A stretch of 64,000 bases of DNA from Pycnopodia helianthoides (Eukaryota; Echinodermata; Asteroidea; Forcipulatida; Asteriidae): NCBI GenBank assembly GCA_032158295.1, contig CM063243.1, positions 17,762,302 through 17,826,301 on the forward strand, read 5' to 3'. The position numbers and the translations under genes were made by a program. Of this stretch, positions 61,201 to 64,000 are shown piece after piece; position 1 is the stretch's first letter, and each line of letters starts with the position of its first letter. Under the pieces are notes generated by a model. That model did not search any database and was not told the origin of the DNA. It was given only the letters and a program-made list of their open reading frames with translations.

Positions 61201-64000
61201 CAGTCTCAGGCCTAAAATTTAATCTTTGAGAGGGCAAGGCATTTTTCATTTTGCAAAGGGCACTACCATTTGAAAATATCAAAGTCTTTGGAAAATTTTT
61301 GAAGGGGCACAACAGCCAAGACAAGGGCAACAGAGGCCATGGCCTCCCGAGTAGTTCCGGGCCTGGCGTGTAGCGTGTATTTAAAGTCGGTTTGGGCAGA
61401 TGAACTTCATCTCACCATGACCTTGAACACATCATCAAATAGCGTGATGACAAGGAGCTGCATTCCTGTTCTATACATGAACACTTGAACCAAAGAGGAT
61501 TAATCTCCTCAGAGAGAGCTTCACATAAACCCCCCCCCCCACCCTCCAAGGGTGAACCAATTATTAAATACTTCAGAATTGTAATCGTTTGATTCTCGCT
61601 AGAGAAAGCAACAGCGGTAAATTGTCAGAGACCGGCATCCACACTTTATGTTACCCAACATGTGCATCAAAAAACAAACCTGCGAAAGTTTAAGTCATTG
61701 GAGTCACACAGAAATAGTGGGGGGGGGGAAAACAATACAAACATATGTTTTTACCGTTTTTAAACATTGGGTTTTGGACTAGCGAGATCAAAACTAATTT
61801 AGTTTTACTCATTTCTTCAAAACTATAGCATTTCAAGCAAAAATATTTCAAGGGAAGTTTTCCACAATGACCGTCTTTAAACCGTGCAAGTTATGTGCAA
61901 ATTTGTGAATATTTATAATTTCAATCTTACCAATGTTGTGCGCACCCTTTAGTGCACACAATTGGTACATGCACATGAAACCTTAAACTTCATACTCCGC
62001 ATAAAAAACTAACCATATCCAGTTACATCCCGAGACACAGTTGTTTTTGTTTCTGATCTTGAGAACCATGCACCCCGTCATCAATGTGATCTTATTCAAT
62101 GTACTTGCCTTGCATTGTGCTGGCTCTTGTCCGCTCTTTGAGCACCCTTCTCTTCCTCGGTCTCCTCTCCTCCCTTGATGATGAGGTCCGTCAGAAGGTC
62201 AACAACCAGACTAGCCGCTAACGTCGGCCCATCGCCGGGGAAGCATGACCTGAACACTCTGTCCACCCGACTGCCCGATGCCTGGAAAAATCACCAATCA
62301 ATCAAGAATGCCAGTCTTTTAAACAGCCTAGATAGCTCCTCATGGAATGTTATTTCACCCACGGCAGCCACTATAAAGTGGGGCCCTTGAGTTAATATTG
62401 TTTTAGTCTGGCGCTTCGGCTTGAAAATATTTTAATTAACTAGATGAGATGTCCCAGGGGGGACCATCTTGGGTTCAGTTACGGAGTTGAACTTGGTTAG
62501 AGAGGTGTAAAGGTCAATGCACTTTATGTGTGCAGAGCTAAAGGGGAGATTTAGGTGGTCTTGGAGTTTGATCAATTACCGTTTCTTGACATAGATTGGA
62601 ACCATTTAAAATCAATCAAATCGACAAGAATCATAATCCTGTTCCCAAGTGTGGAAAGTGAATCCACTGTAAGCCACATCCACTTTACACTTAAGCTGGC
62701 TCCACTGATTAACAACAGAAGCCCATCTAGGAGTTGTATTGAACAACTTTTTCTTTGATGAGTTACGCAAGAAAAGTTTAATAATTGGACTTGGCTTTTA
62801 AATACGTTCTTCAAAGACTAAGGTCTTCCTCGGAATTGAAAGTTTCTGTCACAAGAAATGCTTCAGAACAATGAAATGGGTGAATTTTGGTAAAAATTAC
62901 ACATGAACGTATGCCAGCTTTGGAGCCAGAAGTAGCAAAAACTTGGGGCGTGCAGCAGATAAGAACATGTGTGACACAATGACTTACAAACAGTATTAAC
63001 CCTAGATGCCTTTCCCCGATTTTGACCAATACGATTACGATCATTGCATATCCAACCAACTATAGTTGGAAAAACTCCACAACTCACACCACTTTCAAAA
63101 AGAGTCCCTTCGAGGTTTAGGCGTTGAACTAGCCCCAATCTCTCTTTGCAGAAATGAAGGACTCCGATGGACTGGGGTTTTAAGGACACTGTGGTCAAGG
63201 AGGATCCAGAAGGATTGGGGGGTGTAGTGAGTTTCTGCTATGGGGGGATTTAGAAGGGAGGTCATCAGGCTGCATGGGATTCATAAGGATCTGGGTTTTA
63301 TTTGGGGGGGGGGGGGTCAGTGCTGATAGGGTCTCTAAGCATGTATCACTGAAGAACAGATGTACATTGAGTGCGTACCAAAGGAAGTGTTGTGGCCATT
63401 GTTCTGGTATGAAACAGCCATACATAGCATTATAAACACAAACTTATTATTAAATTTCTTTAAATAAACAAATAAATAAATAACAAATAATTAAAGATGC
63501 TTTTTCAAAACAAACCTGAGATGAAGTAGCTGCCAATGAGTCAAAGGATGAACTGAAACCACCATAGTCATCTTTGCCTTCTTGATTCTTCTCACCGAAA
63601 GCCTGAAAATCTCCAGCTACAAACGATGTTGCCTGAGAAGAGTGTTCCTCCTTGAATGCACCAAAATCCCCGAAGTCGTCCTCTTCGGGGGCCGAGGCAG
63701 ATGACGGAACTGTCCGACTCTGATTCTTGGAGGAGAGGCCAGAGTTGTCAGACTTGATCGTTTTTACTGTTGCTGCGGAGGGTTGGCTTTCTTGTCTTAG
63801 TGTAGCGCTGTCCTTGAATGCTCCGAAACCACTGTAACTTTCATCCTCCCACGACTGGGACACACCATTATCCGGTCTCAAATTGTCAGATGGTGGTTTC
63901 TCTTTGAACGACTCAAAGTCATTAAAGTCATCATCATCATCATCATCGAAATTCGTGACGTCCTGGAGTTTGATTTCAGATTTAGGTTCTGTAGATTTGA
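21993..64000 (-). CDS. AFTPH: Aftiphilin (AFTPH), 3' half of gene, six exons identified
   Basis: Exons in transcript order: 64000-63516 (5' end outside window), 62281-62109, 48478-48349, 40966-40800, 38296-38236 and 22276-21993. Aftiphilin works in clathrin-mediated trafficking at the trans-Golgi/endosome with AP-1. Visible features are an acidic Asp run and several DFxxF / DFGxF motifs of the type that binds gamma-adaptin and GGA ear domains; the clathrin-binding box with [20 protein letters not shown] and then [10 protein letters not shown]; the block [15 protein letters not shown]; and the C-terminal [16 protein letters not shown]. All four appear in vertebrate aftiphilin in that order. 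Introns are 1.2, 13.6, 7.4, 2.5 and 16.0 kb. One junction appears to use a GC donor, and one (exons at 40.8 and 38.3 kb) does not keep phase as drawn. Confidence 0.9.
23341..23530 (+). mobile_element. Penelope-like tail, inverted dimer with hammerhead-like cores
   Basis: The right half (plus strand, from 23421) reads GCTTTGAGAAAAAACCTCTG, CTGGGGTCGAAGCGTCAGGC, CACTAACTATTTTTTGCATT, then GTAGGTCCTTTCAGTTGGTA. The left half is the same sequence on the minus strand (CTCTGAGAAAGAGTCTGCTA, GGGTCGAAGCATCAG, ACTAGTTTTTGCA). The layout resembles the tails of Penelope-like retroelements, which carry hammerhead-ribozyme motifs. The CTGATGA box is not intact here. Confidence 0.5.
23815..23923. mobile_element. 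GGCCGTGTCC-family element, copy 2 (5' truncated)
   Basis: Ends GTAGCTGTCAATTCGGACAC followed by GGCCT. The left arm is missing. It shares GTTGCTAAGGGTGTTGCT and GAGGACGTCCAATACTTCAA with copy 1 in inverted form. Confidence 0.65.
24655..24910. mobile_element. Two adjacent MITEs with GGCCCAATTTTATGGCTCTG ends
   Basis: The first runs 24657-24778, from GGCCCAATTTTATGGCTCTG to GTAAGCAGTAAACATGAGAT followed by CGGGCCC. The second follows directly (24779-24910) with GGGCTTAATTTCATGCTTCT and a GCGCAGAATTCTGCGC palindrome near its end. A third, better preserved copy is at 27714-27947. Confidence 0.65.
26485..26685 (+). repeat. AGGCCTG-family repeat, subtype A
   Basis: Starts CAGGCCTGGAAGTTTGACTT, contains GAGAGGGCTAGGCCATTTTC, AAGGGGCACAAGGCCAAGAC and CAGGGCAACAGAGGCCATGT, and ends TAATTCCAGGCCTG. 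An internal duplication repeats the GACCAGGGCAACA block. Confidence 0.75.
27714..27947. mobile_element. MITE with GGGCCCAATTCCATGGCTCTG ends
   Basis: The left end is GGGCCCAATTCCATGGCTCT. The right end is GAGGTAAGCAGAGCCATGAA followed by ATTTGGCC. It is immediately followed (27950-28110) by a segment with outward GTATACTCAGTACTT arms and a B-box-like GGGTTCGAATCCC. Confidence 0.7.
28488..28633. mobile_element. MITE, GGGCCCAATTTCAT family, copy 6
   Basis: The core AGCAGGATACCAGTAATAGA and ACATGGTAGTTTGGCCGGTA is well preserved. The right arm AACAGCTCTGTAAAATTTGG ends in CCCA; the left arm is degraded. Confidence 0.65.
31407..31623 (-). other. Coding-like open block of unknown nature
   Basis: On the minus strand a CATCTAG at about 31624 could be an acceptor. 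It is followed by about 70 open codons ending at a stop at 31407. The reading includes [20 protein letters not shown] and then [20 protein letters not shown], whose composition looks more protein-like than the background. I do not recognise the family. It could be the last exon of a nested gene, a retrocopy fragment or chance. It is not part of aftiphilin, whose exons join without it. Confidence 0.2.
32443..32476. repeat. TG microsatellite
   Basis: About 16 TG units with one C interruption. Confidence 0.9.
33600..33768. mobile_element. MITE, GGGCCCAATTTCAT family, copy 7
   Basis: The right end is GCAGCTATATGAAATTGGGC followed by CCC. The core AGCAGGATACCAGTCACAGA and GGTTGGTAACCATATTTCGG is present. 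The left end is truncated. Confidence 0.7.
34276..34474. repeat. Minisatellite, three units of about 62-69 bp
   Basis: Units start GTAGGATTTGAAA at 34276, 34344 and 34406, each carrying GGATGGTGGAGATACAATCT-like and GGTAACACCATGTGCAT-like sequence. A lone piece (GGTTTGCGGTAACACCATGT) recurs at about 35575. Confidence 0.8.
34978..35132. mobile_element. MITE, GGGCCCAATTTCAT family, diverged copy 8
   Basis: The ends are GGCTCAATCTCACAAAGCTG and GACAGCTTTATGAAATTGAG. The interior is rearranged relative to copy 3. Confidence 0.55.
36471..36780 (+). repeat. CAGGGTTCTGCC-family repeat, copy 1
   Basis: Blocks GGTTGGTGCTGGAAAACCCG, CAAACTTGCAATTTCCTTTC-like, AGTACTTCTTTGGTTCGAGA and TTTATGATCTACCATGTAAC match the copy at 51311-51629 in order. 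It ends TGGGCAGAACCCTGC; the opposite terminal repeat is missing here. Confidence 0.75.
37325..37680 (+). repeat. AGGCCTG-family subtype B copy split by an AGACC MITE
   Basis: The left part includes GTAAAGGGCAACTCT, then GGCAATGACTAAGGGCATGG and AGGCAAT. The right part resumes at TTACCTTCGTTGTCTCAGTG and ends ATCAGGCCTGG. The element 37451-37637 interrupts it exactly where intact copies read AGGCAATTGCCTCCGTTACC. Confidence 0.75.
37451..37637. mobile_element. 187-bp MITE with ATAGACC ends, nested in an AGGCCTG repeat
   Basis: The ends ATAGACCTTGTATTATGATG and TCATGGTGCC..GAGGTCTAT are inverted, continuing inward through GGCCATCTTG and AAGATGGTGG. The interior (CCAAACCGAGGCTGGAA, then GGGAACATGACC) also occurs in diverged form at about 34635-34735. 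Confidence 0.75.
37882..38016. mobile_element. GGCCGTGTCC-family element, copy 3
   Basis: The ends AGGCCAAGTCCATATTGGCG and GCTGCCAATTTGGACAAGGC are inverted, with three GGCTACGGCT-like units on the left and the complementary AGCCTTAGCCATAGCT on the right. It sits 220 bases from the 61-nt AFTPH exon. Confidence 0.75.
38236..38296 (-). CDS. AFTPH: AFTPH 61-nt exon ([13 protein letters not shown])
   Basis: The acceptor is CTTCTTACAG and the donor GTAAGT-like (GTAAGTG). It encodes [20 protein letters not shown] plus the first base of a Gly/Ala codon completed by the last exon. It must be entered in phase 0. Confidence 0.88.
38726..38942. repeat. Minisatellite of CTTCCCTGAATTACACA units
   Basis: CTTCCCTGA recurs about ten times, alternating with AATTACACA and AAAA/CAAA spacers, giving a unit of about 15 or 31 bp. 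It lies in the AFTPH intron between the 38.3- and 40.8-kb exons. Confidence 0.85.
40534..40729. mobile_element. MITE, GGGCCCAATTTCAT family, copy 9
   Basis: The ends are GAGCCCAGTTTTGTAAGCCT and GCTTTCTGAAATTAGGCCCT. It ends 71 bases downstream (in transcript direction) of the AFTPH exon at 40800-40966. Confidence 0.7.
40800..40966 (-). CDS. AFTPH: AFTPH exon with [10 protein letters not shown] (clathrin-box region, 3' part)
   Basis: The acceptor is CTCGTCTGCAG. It starts in phase 0 ([20 protein letters not shown]) and follows naturally from the previous exon's SLGIDSRNI. The best donor, TTG then GTAAGC at 40799-40794, leaves two extra bases. A weaker GT seven bases upstream in the transcript (CCACCG then GTACAC) would keep phase 0 with the 38.3-kb exon. 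Confidence 0.85.
44085..44253 (+). repeat. AGGCCTG-family repeat, subtype B
   Basis: Reads GGGCAAGGTTGTTTCTCCTT, AGTAAAGGGCACCTGAACAA, CAGCAAGGCAATGACC and GGAGGCAATTGCCTCCGTTT, and ends TACCTGGCCTG. Confidence 0.75.
45325..45475 (+). repeat. AGGCCTG-family repeat, subtype B
   Basis: Reads GGGCAAGGCAGTTTTTTTCA to AGTGTCAGGCTTGA with TTTTCAAGGGGCACCAAGGC in the middle. Confidence 0.75.
45946..46122 (-). repeat. AGGCCTG-family repeat, subtype B, best preserved
   Basis: From GCAGGCCTGATACTTCACAG to GAAGCATCAGACCTGC. It has both GGCCTG-type ends and all internal blocks, so it can serve as the reference for subtype B. Confidence 0.8.
46975..47250 (+). mobile_element. SINE body with GACACTTGTGTCCTTGAGCA
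   Basis: Matches the body of the SINE at 7010-7195 and continues through CCAGGTGTATAAATGGGAAC to a tail GTTGTAAAGCGCCTTGATCT with ATTATTATT. The tRNA-like head is absent. The tail phrase also occurs alone at about 31010-31080. Confidence 0.65.
48349..48478 (-). CDS. AFTPH: AFTPH clathrin-binding-box exon
   Basis: The acceptor is TTCTATTTCACAG and the donor GTAAGT. It encodes [20 protein letters not shown] then [20 protein letters not shown] and RNI, the core of the domain annotated in aftiphilin as clathrin-binding. It begins with one base (C) of a codon whose first two bases (AG) come from the 62.1-kb exon, and ends in phase 0. Confidence 0.93.
48563..48718 (-). repeat. AGGCCTG-family repeat, subtype A, best preserved
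   Basis: From AGGCCTGGAATTACACGGAG to AAATTCCAGGCCTG: both ends intact, about 156 bp. Useful as the subtype A reference. It lies 85 bases upstream of the clathrin-box exon. Confidence 0.8.
49056..49184 (+). other. Small open frame (42 codons) with strong start context
   Basis: ACAACATGGCGGAGACGG gives a good Kozak context and a YY1-like AACATGGCGG. The frame encodes [20 protein letters not shown], then [18 protein letters not shown], and ends at TAA 49182-49184. Composition is amphipathic and protein-like. It lies antisense inside an AFTPH intron. It could be a microprotein, a first exon or chance; the family is not recognised. Confidence 0.25.
50589..50631. repeat. CT repeat followed by GA repeat (hairpin-forming)
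   Basis: A (CT)n run, then CGACCAGG, then a (GA)n run, so the two halves are self-complementary with a short loop. Confidence 0.85.
51311..51629 (+). mobile_element. CAGGGTTCTGCC-family element, copy 2 with both ends
   Basis: Begins CAGGGTTCTGCCCACAGTGG and ends TTGGCAGAACCGTG, the diverged complement. The interior matches 36471-36780 block by block. Confidence 0.75.
52457..52742 (+). repeat. AGGCCTG-family repeat split by a SINE
   Basis: The left piece 52457-52503 (CAGGCCTGGATTTCATCTTT, GAGAGGGCAAGGCCATTTTC) and right piece 52648-52742 (GAAGCACCATAGCAGTGGTC, GCATTTGCCTCTGTTGCC, AGTATCAGACC) are the two halves of one copy. They are separated by the SINE at 52510-52655. Confidence 0.7.
52510..52655 (-). 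mobile_element. tRNA-derived SINE (SINE-B), minus strand
   Basis: On the minus strand: AATGGCTTCTGACTTGC, a G/C run, TTGACAAAATAGGGAC, then the A box ATAGCTCAGTTGGTAGAGCG. It matches the 5' extension and head of the copy at 17690-17870. The B-box part is altered by a short GTTCCAGCGTTCAACTGGAA hairpin. Confidence 0.7.
53190..53365 (-). repeat. Dispersed repeat with CAGTCTCCTG end, copy 2
   Basis: Inverted relative to 21143-21330: GGTACCACAGACTGCCTCAA, GGGTGCCTGGGTTTGTTCTG, ACTGTGGACTTAGTCTCCAC. Confidence 0.7.
53570..54234 (-). repeat. Two degenerate AGGCCTG-family pieces
   Basis: At 53570-53740 the blocks become GTC-rich (CCGTTGGCCGTCAAGCCC, CCGTTGGCCGTCGTGCCC), with a short internal duplication. 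At 54080-54234 TTGGCCTTTGTGCCTTTTTT is duplicated, and the piece ends TGTAATTCCAGGCCTG. Both are diverged subtype A-like copies. Confidence 0.55.
54610..55146 (-). mobile_element. piggyBac-like transposon, internally deleted
   Basis: The ends are a perfect 15-bp inverted repeat: CCACTTAACTGCGTA at 54610-54624 and its complement at 55132-55146. The right flank is TTAA and the left flank ATAA, consistent with a decayed TTAA target duplication. Near the right end, which is the 5' end of the minus-strand reading frame, a palindrome ATGACGAGATATCTCGTCAT occurs at 54978-54997 and 55113-55132, and its 18-bp core at 55070-55087. Confidence 0.6.
54664..54918 (-). pseudogene. Transposase N-terminal remnant (piggyBac-like)
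   Basis: The ATG at 54916-54918 opens [20 protein letters not shown] followed by a Ser/Asp/Glu-rich stretch ([13 protein letters not shown]). Acidic N-termini of this kind precede the catalytic domain in piggyBac-type transposases. The frame runs into unrelated sequence near 54680, and the catalytic core is absent, so the element is non-autonomous. Confidence 0.5.
55148..55282 (+). repeat. AGGCCTG-family repeat, subtype A, 5' truncated at the transposon edge
   Basis: Starts directly after the TTAA of the piggyBac-like element with AGAGGAAGAGGGCAAGGCCA and ends AAAATTCCAGGCCTGC. It contains GGGGCACCATGGCCAAGACC. Confidence 0.75.
55575..55735 (-). repeat. AGGCCTG-family repeat, subtype B
   Basis: From ACCGGATACTTCATGGAGGC to GTATTACGGCCTGA, with CAGTGCCTTGGTGCCCCTGT in the middle. 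Confidence 0.7.
57528..57642 (+). repeat. Penelope-like tail relic, copy 3
   Basis: TTTAGCCCTCGAGAAAGCCT, CCGCTACGGTCGAAACGTCA, GGCCACTAACTATTTTTTTG, then TAGGTCCTTTTGTTTGGTAA. This is the copy with the intact CGAAACGTC. It is preceded by a 150-base pyrimidine-rich stretch. Confidence 0.5.
58000..58160 (+). repeat. AGGCCTG-family repeat, subtype A
   Basis: CAGGCCTGGATTCTTATCTT to GTGTAATTCCATGCATGC, with AAAGGGGCACCAAAGCCAAG. Confidence 0.75.
58647..58820 (-). repeat. AGGCCTG-family repeat, subtype A
   Basis: GACCGGGAATTACACGGCGG to TGCAATTCCAGGCCTGA. A short duplication adds an extra GGGCCTCC..GGCCCTCC block. Confidence 0.75.
59034..59328 (+). mobile_element. Half copy of the 8.3-kb foldback element
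   Basis: GTGACCTTGTACATTCCAAG through GTGCCTGCAGGAAGTCCAGG to CACAGGTCACATGGTCT matches the right arm of 8296-8922 along its whole length. The left arm is missing. Confidence 0.75.
61208..61368 (+). repeat. AGGCCTG-family repeat, subtype A
   Basis: CAGGCCTAAAATTTAATCTT to GTAGTTCCGGGCCTGGC, with GAAGGGGCACAACAGCCAAG. Confidence 0.75.
62109..62281 (-). CDS. AFTPH: AFTPH exon preceding the clathrin box
   Basis: The acceptor is TTTTTCCAG. It encodes [20 protein letters not shown] then [20 protein letters not shown] and a charged linker ending HNA, plus AG. The only donor that keeps phase with the next exon is AAG followed by GCAAGT, a canonical GC-AG donor. The nearby GT (CAA then GTACAT) would leave phase 0 where phase 2 is needed. 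Confidence 0.82.
62282..63515 (-). other. AFTPH intron (1.2 kb)
   Basis: The donor is CAG then GTTTGT at 63515 and the acceptor TTTTTCCAG at 62282, both phase 0. It contains a G11-12 run near 63304 and an AAAT microsatellite near 63465. No exon or named repeat was recognised inside. Confidence 0.65.
63516..64000 (-). CDS. AFTPH: AFTPH large acidic exon (5' end outside window)
   Basis: The minus frame is open from 64000 to the CAG-GTTTGT donor: 161 codons plus two bases. It contains an Asp run encoded by GAT repeats (near 63930-63950) followed by [10 protein letters not shown], then [28 protein letters not shown] and [13 protein letters not shown]. The acidic [DE]-F-x-x-F/G-x-F pattern repeated along a disordered Ser-rich chain is typical of aftiphilin and gamma-synergin, which bind adaptin ears. 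The later clathrin box favours aftiphilin. No upstream acceptor lies inside the window. Confidence 0.88.

Larger units (their letters stand above)
48479..62108 (-). other. AFTPH intron (13.6 kb), with possible GC donor
   Basis: The donor side is AAG then GCAAGTA at 62108-62102 and the acceptor TTTCACAG at 48479. The intron is the densest area for AGGCCTG copies (48.6, 52.5, 53.6, 54.1, 55.1, 55.6, 58.0, 58.7, 61.2 kb). It also holds a piggyBac-like deletion derivative, a SINE, a CAGGGTTCTGCC repeat, a CAGTCTCCTG repeat, a Penelope-like tail, half of the 8.3-kb foldback, and a small plus-strand open frame at 49056-49184. Confidence 0.6.

Overview
This window looks like nuclear DNA of a marine deuterostome, most likely an echinoderm. 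That is an inference from three things: animal-type split genes with long introns, proteins closest in memory to vertebrate and sea-urchin families, and a dense, AT-rich background of short inverted-repeat transposons and tRNA-derived SINEs. There is no sign of a prokaryotic, organellar or viral genome, and no CRISPR array, rRNA gene or credible functional tRNA gene was seen.

Three protein genes can be supported. (1) On the minus strand, 4296-4609 is coding exon 1 of a FEZ (fasciculation and elongation protein zeta / UNC-76) gene. Its remaining exons lie left of the window, so 1-4295 is intron 1. (2) On the plus strand, 7530-14666 is a complete seven-coding-exon arylsulfatase gene. The exons join in phase to a 511-residue protein with signal peptide, C-x-P-S-R sulfatase signature and the other catalytic residues. 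(3) On the minus strand, 21993 to beyond 64000 holds the 3' half of an aftiphilin (AFTPH) gene. Six exons were found, covering acidic DFG/F-type adaptin-ear motifs, the clathrin-binding box and the conserved C-terminus, separated by introns of 1.2 to 16 kb.

FEZ and arylsulfatase are divergent, with about 2.9 kb between them. Arylsulfatase and aftiphilin are convergent, with about 7.3 kb between stop codons. FEZ acts in kinesin-based axonal transport, aftiphilin in clathrin/AP-1 trafficking and arylsulfatase in the lysosome or outside the cell. Nothing in the sequence suggests they work as one unit.

Most of the rest is transposable-element debris. At least seven short terminal-inverted-repeat families recur, named here by their ends: GGGCCCAATTTCAT, AGGCCTG, AGACC, TTAAAGG, GGCCGTGTCC, CAGGGTTCTGCC and GGAGACTTT. 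There are also two tRNA-derived SINE families, an L2/CR1-like LINE tail, Penelope-like tails with degenerate hammerhead-like cores, a deletion derivative of a piggyBac-like transposon, a 627-bp foldback in an arylsulfatase intron, and several minisatellites.

The most interesting gene-level observations are a probable GC-AG intron in AFTPH that is supported by reading phase, a phase conflict between two other AFTPH exons that implies a missed microexon or a weak donor, and an Asp-His calcium-ligand pair in an ARSA-like sulfatase. No wholly new biological system could be demonstrated.
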